A DNA stretch of 19,576 nucleotides from contig JAUWYK010000032.1 in assembly GCA_030615865.1 (NCBI GenBank), forward strand, positions 1 to 19,576. The letters run 5' to 3'. Shown piece after piece: positions 1 through 6,490 of the stretch. The position numbers and the translations under genes were made by a program. The notes below the pieces were generated by a model that worked only from the letters and a program-made list of their open reading frames with translations, did not search any database and was not told the origin of the DNA. The stretch comes from Dehalococcoidia bacterium. Its GTDB lineage: Bacteria > Chloroflexota > Dehalococcoidia > Dehalococcoidales > JAUWYK01. Within the stretch, counting starts at the first letter, position 1, and each line of letters opens with the position of its first letter.

Positions 1-420
1 CGCATCCCAGGTAGACACAATCTCAGCCACAGCTGGAGCAGTGCAAGTGCTGAAAAGCACAGGAATTCCAGTCCCTTCAGCTGCACCCACACAGGCTTGA
101 GCGATTGGAGTAGTGATAGCATGAATTAAATCCACCTCTTCTGCGACAAACCGGTCGGCAATTGACTTGGCTAGAGACATATCACCCTCAGCACACAGGA
201 AAATATACTCCACCGTCACTCCCTCAGCTGCCGCCCAGGCGTCTACCACTTCATGAAATCCTGTTTGATCAGCGAACAGGTCGGGATGCTCAATTATCAT
301 ACACTCGCCAATCCGAATCGCCTTTTCCTCAGGAGCACAACCTCCCATAAAAGGTAGCGCTATTAATGTTAGGGCTAAGCATAGACTGCCTAATAATACC
401 AATAATCCTTTCTTCTTCAC
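1..420 (-). CDS. ABC transporter substrate-binding lipoprotein, TrpX-like (3' part beyond the window)
   Basis: Only the first 140 codons are inside the window; the gene runs off base 1. It starts at GTG (418-420), with a strong ribosome-binding site (complement of 428-436) seven bases upstream. The protein opens with KKK, a hydrophobic stretch of about 20 residues and a lipobox-like MGGC, so it is probably exported and lipid-anchored. The mature part reads IRIGECMIIEHPDL, then GDMSLAKSIADRF, then VDLIHAITTPIAQA. This matches the start of the ABC_sub_bind family (PF04392, TrpX-like), whose members usually show a xxIVEHPxLD motif, GDMSxAxxIA and DLIxAIATPAAQA. Such proteins deliver a small ligand, sometimes an aromatic or other amino acid, to a permease. 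No permease or ATPase gene is visible; they would lie to the left. It follows the opine dehydrogenase on the same strand by 92 bp, so a shared transcript is possible. The ligand is unknown. Confidence 0.85.
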   Translation of the reverse strand, partial: MKKKGLLVLLGSLCLALTLIALPFMGGCAPEEKAIRIGECMIIEHPDLFADQTGFHEVVDAWAAAEGVTVEYIFLCAEGDMSLAKSIADRFVAEEVDLIHAITTPIAQACVGAAEGTGIPVLFSTCTAPAVAEIVSTWDA

Positions 421-512
421 CTAAAAACCTCCTCCTAAATTTTGTTCTGCCAAGATTCCGTCTAAACACCTACATCTATCACCCCCTTTTACTATTAGAT
501 TCTAACCTCTTC

Positions 513-1607
513 TCAAAATCCTTCTTGTAGAATTTCAGCCAATCCCTCTTTGCTCAGGTCTGCTATCCCTAGCTCCTCGAGCGACCTTCCCTCCTTATAA
601 TAATCTGTCTGGTTTATCACCGAAGCTAATTTGATTGTAGCATCAATAATCGGGATGTCAACATTGAATTTGTGTGCCAACTGTGCTGTAGGCACCAGCC
701 CATAGGAGACATCCTCAGTTATATACCTGCTTTTCATTGATGAAGGTCCGGCAATATTGGCAACAGTGCCCTCTTTATCAAAGGGAGCCTTAAAGTAGAC
801 CGACATGATTGCGCTCTTTGACCAGAATGATTCCTCAGGATACTCAAGCAGTTTTATACCAATAGCTTCCCCTGTTCTGGCTACCTCTTCATAAACCGCT
901 TTTATCGCCCTGGCCACGGATAGGGTTGTGCCATGCTTATAAAAGTAAAAGTCCTTGCCTAAAGTGTCAATCCAGCCCGCATTTAGAATTGCCCCAACGG
1001 GGTGTACAATTGGATTTAGATTGTTTAGCGAAGTAGCCAGAACATTCTCGCCTGGAACCACCGGATAGATATCCTTTAAGTCATTTATAACCCTACCTCT
1101 ATTTTTTGCTGGAAATGCAGCTAGTAGTAGCTTCCAAGCGTCAACGAATATCCTTATTCTGCCCTGGGCTTCTAGTCTACACCCCCACGGGAGGGTGTGT
1201 CCCTCCGCCAGGGTAATATCTCTCTTTATCCCCCTTTCTCTCAGCATATTAGCGAATAATAGCGCAGAGTAGTTTCCTGGCCATATAACTATGGTCTGAC
1301 CATCCTTCAGGCACGGCATTATGGAGGTAAAAAAGTGCTTGTGCCCAATGGCTGGGATAGCCATCATAATATAATCAACACCCTTTATTGCCTGCTCAAA
1401 ATCCGTTGTGACCATGCCCAGCTTCGCAGTCCTCTCCTCACCCCAAGCATCAATCAGGCATATCTCTTGTCGCTCAAGGGTTGTGCTGAAGCTTTCCTTA
1501 AATTCAGGCGCTTCACACATATTTACCTCAAGCCCTTTTAGCGTTAAGTCAGCCGCCATGGCATGAGCACCATTACCTCCACCTAGGACTGCTATTTTTC
1601 TAAGCAC
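513..1607 (-). CDS. Opine (octopine/nopaline-type) NAD(P)-dependent dehydrogenase
   Basis: The 364-residue protein has the two-domain layout of the octopine/nopaline dehydrogenase family. The N-terminal Rossmann domain carries VLGGGNGAHA (residues 7-16), the nucleotide-binding turn. The C-terminal all-helical domain carries NNLNPIVHPVG with His202, then SRYITEDVSYGLVP with Asp299. In characterised opine dehydrogenases a His/Asp pair at these places is catalytic. Family members reversibly condense a 2-oxo acid with the amino group of an amino acid to give an N-(carboxyalkyl) amino acid, or oxidise such compounds. The start is GTG at 1605-1607. The gene follows the amino-acid dehydrogenase by 43 bp on the same strand, so both enzymes likely work on a shared amino-acid/2-oxo-acid pool. 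Substrate and physiological direction cannot be read from the sequence. The family assignment is firm; an opine role is inferred. Confidence 0.88.
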   Translation of the reverse strand: MLRKIAVLGGGNGAHAMAADLTLKGLEVNMCEAPEFKESFSTTLERQEICLIDAWGEERTAKLGMVTTDFEQAIKGVDYIMMAIPAIGHKHFFTSIMPCLKDGQTIVIWPGNYSALLFANMLRERGIKRDITLAEGHTLPWGCRLEAQGRIRIFVDAWKLLLAAFPAKNRGRVINDLKDIYPVVPGENVLATSLNNLNPIVHPVGAILNAGWIDTLGKDFYFYKHGTTLSVARAIKAVYEEVARTGEAIGIKLLEYPEESFWSKSAIMSVYFKAPFDKEGTVANIAGPSSMKSRYITEDVSYGLVPTAQLAHKFNVDIPIIDATIKLASVINQTDYYKEGRSLEELGIADLSKEGLAEILQEGF

Positions 1608-1650
1608 CTGTTCTTCTTTCCCCCTTTGATTGCGCTCCTCAGATTATAGC

Positions 1651-3006
1651 TTACAGTACTTCACTAAACTCAGCACCTGAATATACCATATCCTCAACCT
1701 GTTCATATACCAGCTCGGTTGGCGTCTTACCTATTATCCTGGCTTCCTCCAGAAGCTGCCTAAAGTTACTTCCACATACCTGTTCAATTCTGGGCCTTAT
1801 CTTGTCCAGGGAAGCCTCCTCTTGCAGTATCCATTCTGCCCAGGCAGTTAGAACACCGCCGGAATTATGTGCCCAATCAATCACAAAAAGAATACCAACA
1901 TCGGCAAGTTTCTTAGCCAGCTCTATCTCGCCTTCCTTGCTGGTCGCCTTAAGCTGGTTATTGGCTGAGCCAATTATTATCTTGAACTTGAACTGGGGTA
2001 TTCTCTCTTCTGTTATTATACCACCCATGGCACAAGGAGAAAAAATATCAGCATCTACAGTATATATCTCATCCGGTTCCACGTACTCAACCAAATCTTC
2101 GCCCCATTTCCGCTGTAGCCGCTGTACTTTGGACAGCTCTATATCACTAACGATGAGTTTAGCCCCATCTCTCAATAGCTGCTCAGCCAATGGGTATCCT
2201 ACCTCCCCCAGTCCCTGAATTGCTATCTTCTTATCTGATATATCTCGACTACCATAAATGAAGTCACAGGCTTCTTTTATAGCTATGTATTCACCATAGC
2301 CAGTGGTGGCTCCCGATGTGCCCATACGGCTCTTCCTGCCGTCGGTATAGTTTCTGGTAAACTTCTCCCGTATGATATCAGCCATCTCTGGCTCAAAGTT
2401 CATATCAGGTCCACTAAACGACCGGCTCCTATCAGTTACATAGGCAAGAAAACCCATGGTTTCAAAGTCATCTAACTCTACGGCATCACATTGCACCAGT
2501 ATCTTTGAGCCACCGTAAGGTATATTGGCTATGGCGTTTTTATAGGCCATGGCTCGGGCAATGTTTAAGCCGTCCACGATAACATCTATCTCCGGTTCAC
2601 TTAACTCGCGCCGGCGCATGGCACCAGCTCGTATAGCGTGTCGCCTATTTCTAACGCCAGGGGTGTTAACATGCTTGCAGTACATTACCCTGATATTCTT
2701 CTTACGATTATAGTAGAATTCAATGCCATGGTTTCTACCTTCCCTAATAAGCTGCTCAATCTGCTGAAGATAGTCGGCTAAGCCCAGCTCATCAAAGGCA
2801 GCCAGCAGCGTAGCCGCGCCTATAGTCTTATAATCATCAGCCAAAATATCCTCATAGGTAAAATCAGCCATATACCTATCCCAACACACATTATCATCCC
2901 ACTCTTTCATCCCCCTCATTAGAAATTTATTCTCTCTCTGGTTGTAGAAAATCTCTAGGGTAGTCAGGTCTTCTCTCTCCATGAGCTCAAACACACCGTC
3001 ACTCAT
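1651..3006 (-). CDS. Leu/Phe/Val/Glu-type amino acid dehydrogenase
   Basis: This 451-residue oxidoreductase belongs to the Glu/Leu/Phe/Val dehydrogenase superfamily, which interconverts an L-amino acid with its 2-oxo acid and ammonia using NAD(P). The dimerisation/substrate half has MAYKNAIANIPYGGSK with Lys156 and Lys168, corresponding to the substrate-binding and catalytic lysines of leucine dehydrogenase (MTYKNA...GGGK). It is followed by GPDMN with Asp201. The cofactor half has GLGEVG (265-270) and an acidic Asp288 at the end of the second strand, which usually favours NAD over NADP. At 451 residues it is longer than leucine dehydrogenase (about 364); the extra length is mostly N-terminal, and its first 110 residues do not resemble the classic N-terminus. 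The start is ATG 3004-3006 with GAGGTG upstream. Substrate specificity is open: the GGSK and PDMN variants suggest a divergent subfamily, not a canonical LeuDH. Confidence 0.82.
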   Translation of the reverse strand: MSDGVFELMEREDLTTLEIFYNQRENKFLMRGMKEWDDNVCWDRYMADFTYEDILADDYKTIGAATLLAAFDELGLADYLQQIEQLIREGRNHGIEFYYNRKKNIRVMYCKHVNTPGVRNRRHAIRAGAMRRRELSEPEIDVIVDGLNIARAMAYKNAIANIPYGGSKILVQCDAVELDDFETMGFLAYVTDRSRSFSGPDMNFEPEMADIIREKFTRNYTDGRKSRMGTSGATTGYGEYIAIKEACDFIYGSRDISDKKIAIQGLGEVGYPLAEQLLRDGAKLIVSDIELSKVQRLQRKWGEDLVEYVEPDEIYTVDADIFSPCAMGGIITEERIPQFKFKIIIGSANNQLKATSKEGEIELAKKLADVGILFVIDWAHNSGGVLTAWAEWILQEEASLDKIRPRIEQVCGSNFRQLLEEARIIGKTPTELVYEQVEDMVYSGAEFSEVL

Positions 3007-3163
3007 AATGACACCTCGCTTAAACTATATTTTAAAGGACTGCTTTCCATAAGCATTCCTTTGTGAGGCAAATCTGTATTAAACGTCTTTCCATTGTAAG
3101 TCACTTACACAGGTGCAATTATGAGCCCAGTACCTCAGTTTCCCCCGGCAGAACCCACCGTAG

Positions 3164-3553
3164 TCATATACAAGGTTGACAGTAAGCTATACAGTCTATT
3201 TCAATAAGCATATTTGGTAGAGCCAAGCCAGCTACTACCGTGGAGCGGGCCGGTTTGTCCTCAGAAAAGTAGCCCTGATATATCTCATTCATTTTAGCAA
3301 AATCCTCCTCATTCCGGAGAAAAACGGTTACTTTAACCACATCATCCAGAGATGCATCTGCTGCTACTAAAACTCGCTTCATATTCTCTAAACATAGCCT
3401 GGTCTGAGCCTCTATTCCCTTGACTTCCTTACCTTTTGCATCTATGAATCCAACCTGACCCGATACAAAAATGTAGTCGCCAGCTCTGATGGCTGGGGAA
3501 AATGGAAGCTTAGGTGCACCGGGTATACTAATAACCTTTTTCCCAAATCTCAC
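3164..3553 (-). CDS. ridA: RidA/YjgF/UK114 family imine/enamine deaminase
   Basis: At 129 residues this is the normal size for the trimeric RidA family. Recognisable parts are PFSPAIRAGDYIFVSGQVG (17-35), ENMKRVLVAADASLDDVVKV in the middle, and PARSTVVAGLALPNMLIEID near the end. The Arg of PARSTV is the carboxylate-binding arginine needed for enamine hydrolysis in RidA proteins. RidA hydrolyses 2-aminoacrylate and 2-aminocrotonate, the reactive intermediates that PLP-dependent serine/threonine dehydratases release. The start is GTG (3551-3553) and overlaps the dehydratase stop as GTGA, a 4-bp overlap. This implies translational coupling of the damage-control enzyme to the enzyme that makes its substrate. 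The next gene, an amino-acid dehydrogenase, begins 157 bp downstream. Confidence 0.92.
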   Translation of the reverse strand: MRFGKKVISIPGAPKLPFSPAIRAGDYIFVSGQVGFIDAKGKEVKGIEAQTRLCLENMKRVLVAADASLDDVVKVTVFLRNEEDFAKMNEIYQGYFSEDKPARSTVVAGLALPNMLIEIDCIAYCQPCI

Positions 3554-4512
3554 TCAACACCGCCTTTTTTAAAAAGGAAGTGCCCCAAGCGGCTTCGGTC
3601 AATGTTTCCCCCACTCAGCAAGCAAACGACCTCAGAACCACTGGGAATGTTGGCTTTTTTGAAAAGCAGAGCCGTAAATGCGGCTGCTCCCGCCGGTTCT
3701 GTTAGAATCTTACACCATTCCAAGATCAAGCACAGAGCTTCTATCATTTCGTCATCTGAAACTAGAACGAGTTCATCAACATACTTTTGGACCAAAGCCA
3801 AATTCAGCTCCCCAACGAATGGGGGAGCTAAGCCATCTGCAATAGTGTCTATTTTATCTAAATGAACCACCGCCTTCTGCTGGAGGCTTTGCCACATAGC
3901 CGAGGCACCAACGGGCTCCACGCCCACAATCTTAACCGCTGGCTTGCTTAACTTAATAGCGGTGGCAATTCCTGAAATCAAGCCGCCACCACCGACGGGA
4001 ACGAAAACGACATCAACCTCCGGCAGGTCGTCCAAGATTTCCAGCCCTATTGTCCCATGACCAGCCACGATATGGGGGTCGTCAAAGGGGTGAACCATGG
4101 TTAAGTTGCGTCCCTTTTGAATCTCTAGGCAGGTTGTAACCAGATCACCCTCGGCAAGAACCACTTCTGCACCGTAGCCTCTTGTGGCATTAACCTTGTT
4201 AGCAGGAGTTGTGTGAGGCATGACCACCGTAGCTGAGATACCAAATAAAGAGGCTGCATAGGCGAAGCCCTGTGCGTGGTTCCCAGATGACATAGTGATA
4301 ACCCCCCTTTTTCTTTCCTCCTCGGTTAAATGATGTAGTTTATTTATAGAACCTCTGGGCTTGAATGAGCCTGTCTTCTGAAAGACCTCTACCTTGAAAT
4401 GAAGGCGTGCGTTAGTTAGTCTTCCTAGGCTCATGGAGGACATCACAGGCGTTCTGTGGACTCGACCCGCTATGATTTGCTGGGCGCGGGTGATATCTCC
4501 TAGTCCAATCAT
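3550..4512 (-). CDS. Threonine/serine dehydratase, PLP-dependent, single-domain
   Basis: The 320-residue protein has all the marks of a fold-type II PLP enzyme. The Schiff-base Lys51 lies in GSFKPRGSINK, SSGNHAQG (75-82) binds substrate and cofactor, and VGGGGLISG (173-181) is the glycine-rich phosphate loop. It deaminates L-threonine to 2-oxobutanoate, and probably serine to pyruvate, through enamine/imine intermediates. There is no C-terminal ACT-type regulatory domain. It is therefore the short TdcB-like or short IlvA form, and feedback control by isoleucine through such a domain is not expected. The start is ATG 4510-4512: an in-frame TAG eight codons or fewer upstream excludes an earlier start. 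Its own ribosome-binding site is weak (GAGAG), but a minicistron with a strong site ends on this start codon. The stop overlaps ridA. Whether it serves biosynthesis or catabolism is open. Confidence 0.92.
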   Translation of the reverse strand: MIGLGDITRAQQIIAGRVHRTPVMSSMSLGRLTNARLHFKVEVFQKTGSFKPRGSINKLHHLTEEERKRGVITMSSGNHAQGFAYAASLFGISATVVMPHTTPANKVNATRGYGAEVVLAEGDLVTTCLEIQKGRNLTMVHPFDDPHIVAGHGTIGLEILDDLPEVDVVFVPVGGGGLISGIATAIKLSKPAVKIVGVEPVGASAMWQSLQQKAVVHLDKIDTIADGLAPPFVGELNLALVQKYVDELVLVSDDEMIEALCLILEWCKILTEPAGAAAFTALLFKKANIPSGSEVVCLLSGGNIDRSRLGHFLFKKGGVE

Positions 4513-4529
4513 ACAATCTCTCTAATCAT
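4509..4529 (-). CDS. Six-codon minicistron/leader peptide coupled to the dehydratase
   Basis: On the minus strand an AAGGAGGGG site (complement of 4536-4544) lies eight bases before an ATG that opens a six-codon frame, M-I-R-E-I-V, then TGA. That TGA overlaps the ATG of the threonine dehydratase as ATGA. The dehydratase start has only a weak GAGAG site of its own, so ribosomes may arrive by translating the minicistron. Two Ile codons and one Val codon out of six would suit a response to branched-chain amino acids, but no attenuator hairpin was found, so that part is speculation. A chance short frame is possible. Confidence 0.35.
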   Translation of the reverse strand: MIREIV

Positions 4530-4558
4530 ATCCTACCCCTCCTTGTCATAATAGTCAA
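4530..4558 (-). promoter_or_regulatory. Candidate sigma70-type promoter for the dehydratase-ridA genes
   Basis: Read on the minus strand there is TTGACT (4553-4558), a 17-base spacer and TAGGAT (4530-4535), scoring 5/6 and 4/6 against consensus. A transcript from here would begin near 4523, after the minicistron ribosome-binding site. This promoter and a translated minicistron therefore cannot both be used on the same transcript. It is a by-eye match only. Confidence 0.3.
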
Positions 4559-4563
4559 TTCTC

Positions 4564-4576
4564 TTCGGTAACCGAA
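4564..4576. promoter_or_regulatory. Perfect palindrome, possible operator
   Basis: TTCGGTAACCGAA is a 13-base inverted repeat with six-base arms around a single A. It lies immediately upstream of the candidate -35 box of the dehydratase, and about 90 bases upstream of the candidate -35 of the divergent zinc-ribbon gene. Such a position suits a dimeric regulator controlling one or both genes. No regulator gene is adjacent, so this is only suggestive. Confidence 0.3.
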
Positions 4577-4664
4577 AGACTATTTGTTGAGTCAGTAGTG
4601 TCCAGTAAAAATCATTGGATTTTAGTTGTGGCGTTCTTCTAACTAACAGGGTTAAGCTATTTAT

Positions 4665-4693
4665 TTGCAAAGTGGGTCGCTTTAGTGTATGAT
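4665..4693 (+). promoter_or_regulatory. Candidate promoter and long leader of the zinc-ribbon gene
   Basis: TTGCAA (4665-4670), a 17-base spacer and TATGAT (4688-4693) form a plausible sigma70-type promoter with a 5/6 match at -10. Transcription from about 4700 would give a leader of roughly 100 bases before the ATG at 4804. The rest of the 4513-4803 gap shows no gene. It holds the divergent dehydratase promoter, the 4564-4576 palindrome and this leader, which ends in an AGGAGG ribosome-binding site at 4791-4796. Long leaders are common in cold-shock messages, but no specific fold was recognised here. Confidence 0.4.
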
Positions 4694-4803
4694 GTATCTA
4701 GTAGTTTCAGTTTAGGTTGTTACATACTTAAATCACCTCAGATTTCCCTAAGTGCTGGATGACCGGAACTCTAACTAAAATTTAGAAGAGAGGAGGTCAT
4801 CCA

Positions 4804-5109
4804 ATGAGTTTTGAGGACAAGTCGATTCAGTGTTCCGATTGTGGGACTGCATTCACTTTCAGCGCTGAGGAACAAGAGTTTTTCCAATCTAAGGGCTATA
4901 CTAACGAGCCCAAGCGCTGTCCTTCATGCCGCCAGGCAAGGAAGTCAGAGCGTTACGGAAATAGTGGCTACGGCTACAGGTCTCAACGCCAAATGTTCCC
5001 TGCCATATGCGCCGAGTGCGGCAAGGAAACCGAAGTACCTTTCGAGCCTCGCGATGGTAGACCGGTCTATTGTAGCGATTGCTACAGTAAGGTCAGACTG
5101 AATAAATAG
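4804..5109 (+). CDS. Double zinc-ribbon protein
   Basis: This 101-residue soluble protein has two four-cysteine metal sites. The first is Cys10-x2-Cys13 with Cys39-x2-Cys42; the second is Cys69-x2-Cys72 with Cys90-x2-Cys93. Between the first pairs lies FTFSAEEQEFFQSKGYTNEP, typical of the 'probable zinc-ribbon' family (zf-trcl, PF13451). The second half matches the CxxC-x17-CxxC domain often attached to it. The linker (45-66) is rich in Arg, Gly and Tyr and could contact RNA. The ATG at 4804 has AGGAGG eight bases upstream. It precedes the bS21 and two RRM genes on the same strand, which points to a role in RNA or ribosome handling, perhaps under cold or stress. The biochemical function of this family is not established, so the role is inferred from neighbours. 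Confidence 0.85.
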   Translation: MSFEDKSIQCSDCGTAFTFSAEEQEFFQSKGYTNEPKRCPSCRQARKSERYGNSGYGYRSQRQMFPAICAECGKETEVPFEPRDGRPVYCSDCYSKVRLNK

Positions 5110-5126
5110 TGCTATTGTAACCTTAA

Positions 5127-5167
5127 GGACATGTATAGGCTGGGGGACACTTGGCCTATGCATGTCC
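5127..5167 (+). promoter_or_regulatory. 14-bp leader hairpin upstream of rpsU
   Basis: Bases 5127-5140 pair with 5154-5167 over 14 positions with a single G-U wobble, leaving a 13-base loop that contains GGGGGAC. The hairpin ends 20 bases before the rpsU ATG at 5188 and lies wholly in the 78-base gap after the zinc-ribbon stop. No U-run follows, so it is not a classic terminator. A processing site, a control element for S21 synthesis, or a stabiliser of either message half is more likely. Confidence 0.55.
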
Positions 5168-5187
5168 CTAGAATTTGTTGGTGTGTT

Positions 5188-5373
5188 ATGTCGTTGGAAG
5201 TTTCGATACGTGAAGGTGAAACCCAAGATTCTCTGCTACGCCGTTTTCAAAGGATGGTGCAGATGAGTGGAATCCTGCGCGAGGCAAAGTCCCACCGTCA
5301 TTTTCTATCCAAGGGAGAGACGGCACGCCAGAAAGCACAAAAGAGCGCCAGACGAAGGCGACGCTACAGCTAA
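5188..5373 (+). CDS. rpsU: 30S ribosomal protein bS21
   Basis: The 61-residue product begins MSLEVSIREGET, continues with LLRRFQRMVQMSGILREAKS and ends in QKSARRRRRYS. This is the standard bS21 pattern: a short beta start, a basic helix with GILRE, and an Arg-rich tail. bS21 sits on the platform of the 30S subunit near the anti-Shine-Dalgarno region and helps initiation. The open frame extends upstream to 5131, but those 19 residues are unlike S21 and come from the hairpin sequence, so the internal ATG at 5188 was chosen. Its ribosome-binding site is weak (TTGGTG). It lies between a zinc-ribbon gene and two RRM genes on the same strand. Confidence 0.9.
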   Translation: MSLEVSIREGETQDSLLRRFQRMVQMSGILREAKSHRHFLSKGETARQKAQKSARRRRRYS

Positions 5374-5487
5374 AAACCGGAAAGCAACCAATAAGCTAAT
5401 GATTATGGTCATACTCTGAATAGGTACTTGATATGCAGGCGAGACCCTCAGCGAAGGGTTGCGAGATTAAGCGAAAGGAGCACTAAT

Positions 5488-5805
5488 ATGAAGATTTATG
5501 TGGGTAACTTATCCTATGAGGTAACTGAAGAGGAATTACGGCAAGAATTTGGGGCTTTCGGAGAAGTGACGTCTGTAAACATAATAACCGACAAGTATAG
5601 TGGACGACCCAAGGGATTCGGGTTTGTTGAAATGGCATCAGTGTCTGAAGGTCAAGCTGCAATTACTGGCCTCAACGGAAAAACACTAAAGGAACGGACA
5701 CTTAATGTTAATGCGGCTCGACCTCGCTCTGATGACAGAGGCGGCGGGTCGTATGGTGACCGGAGAGGCGGCGGGTTTGGCGGAGGAAGACAGAGAAGAT
5801 ATTAA
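5488..5805 (+). CDS. RNA-binding protein with one RRM and a Gly/Arg-rich tail
   Basis: This 105-residue protein is of the bacterial/cyanobacterial RRM type. The RNP2 motif IYVGNL is at residues 3-8 and RNP1 KGFGFVEM at 42-49, with the aromatic residues that stack on RNA bases. Residues 84-105 form an RGG-like tail (RGGGSYGDRRGGGFGGG, then RQRRY), which usually adds non-specific RNA affinity. The start was set to ATG 5488, which has AAGGAG at 5475-5480; the open frame reaches back to 5428 but those residues match nothing in the family. Such proteins are often cold-induced RNA chaperones. It is followed by a close paralogue. The 114-base gap before it has a small hairpin (ACCCT/AGGGT near 5446-5461) and no clear promoter. 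Confidence 0.9.
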   Translation: MKIYVGNLSYEVTEEELRQEFGAFGEVTSVNIITDKYSGRPKGFGFVEMASVSEGQAAITGLNGKTLKERTLNVNAARPRSDDRGGGSYGDRRGGGFGGGRQRRY

Positions 5806-5934
5806 ACTCCCTCTCCATTTGTTTCTGCTTAAGACACACGAAATATATTCATCACTCCGAAGGGTTATTAGTTTAGGCGCTAGTGACAAACAGTAGACCA
5901 AGCCTAACCCCATTACCAAAGAAGGGTGGGCAAT

Positions 5935-6261
5935 ATGAATATCTATGTGGGTAACTTAGCTCTCGAGGTGACTGAGGAGGAACTGCAACGGGAATTCATG
6001 GCTTTCGGAGAAGTGATATCTGTAACCGTCATGAACGACAAGTATATTGGTAGTGGCCAATCTAGGGGATATGGATTTGTTGAAATGGCATCACTGTCTG
6101 AAGGTCAAGCCGCAATTACTGCCCTCGATGGAAAAACACTAAGGCATAGGACGATTAATGTTATTCAGGCCCTCCCCCTTTCCGACAACAGAGGCAATGG
6201 CCCCTATAGTGACAAGAGAAGTGGCTGGTTCAGTAGCAAAGTAAGACAAAGAAGATACTAA
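5935..6261 (+). CDS. RNA-binding RRM protein, paralogue with an eroded Gly-rich tail
   Basis: This 108-residue RRM protein has RNP2 IYVGNL (3-8) and RNP1 RGYGFVEM (44-51). The RRM is a tandem copy of the preceding gene's: over 68 aligned bases (5623-5690 against 6076-6143) I count 62 identical. The tail still aligns, ending in RQRRY in both, but the glycines of the first copy have mostly become N, P, S, K or W, so the RGG character is lost. There is a three-residue insertion (SGQ) before RNP1. The start was set to ATG 5935, with GAAGGGTGGG just upstream; a GTG at 5926 in the same frame is the alternative. The RNA specificity of the two copies may have diverged through the tail. Confidence 0.88.
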   Translation: MNIYVGNLALEVTEEELQREFMAFGEVISVTVMNDKYIGSGQSRGYGFVEMASLSEGQAAITALDGKTLRHRTINVIQALPLSDNRGNGPYSDKRSGWFSSKVRQRRY

Positions 6262-6292
6262 ACTGCTAGTCATGATATATATCCTTGAGATG

Positions 6293-6359
6293 TGTAACAA
6301 TCAACCAAATCGTTTTTGACGTGCTCCGGCCGATGAATTGGCAGTCAACTATTGTTACA
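6293..6359 (+). other. Nested inverted repeats in the gap between the RRM and htpX genes
   Basis: TGTAACAAT (6293-6301) is exactly complementary to ATTGTTACA (6351-6359). Inside it TTGAC (6316-6320) pairs with GTCAA (6344-6348), and GCCGA/TTGGC can close a small apical loop. No U-run follows. It could be a folded 3' end of the RRM message or a small RNA. The remainder of the 6262-6567 gap holds only the candidate htpX promoter; no gene was found there. Confidence 0.3.
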
Positions 6360-6490
6360 ATTACCTCGGATTAAAGCAGTGGGGCTATATAGTAAGACCG
6401 AAAGCCAGCTCAAAAGTTCAGCCTTTTGTAACCCCAGCTCCACCAAAGAAGATTTTCCCCGCCAGAACACTCCTTTGAGCCTTGGAGTTG

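Noticed and set aside
513..1607. Opine-type metallophore (staphylopine-like) biosynthesis
   Set aside because: The dehydrogenase belongs to the octopine/nopaline family, not the staphylopine dehydrogenase family, and no nicotianamine-synthase-like gene or metal exporter is present.
1802..2218. 138-residue plus-strand open frame
   Set aside because: It lies wholly inside the well-supported amino-acid dehydrogenase on the other strand and is Ser/Pro-rich without motifs.
5127..5167. Rho-independent terminator after the zinc-ribbon gene
   Set aside because: No T-run follows the stem, and the bS21 gene begins only 20 bases later.
5131..5187. N-terminal extension of bS21
   Set aside because: These codons coincide with the 14-bp hairpin and encode residues unlike any S21; the protein homology begins at the internal Met.
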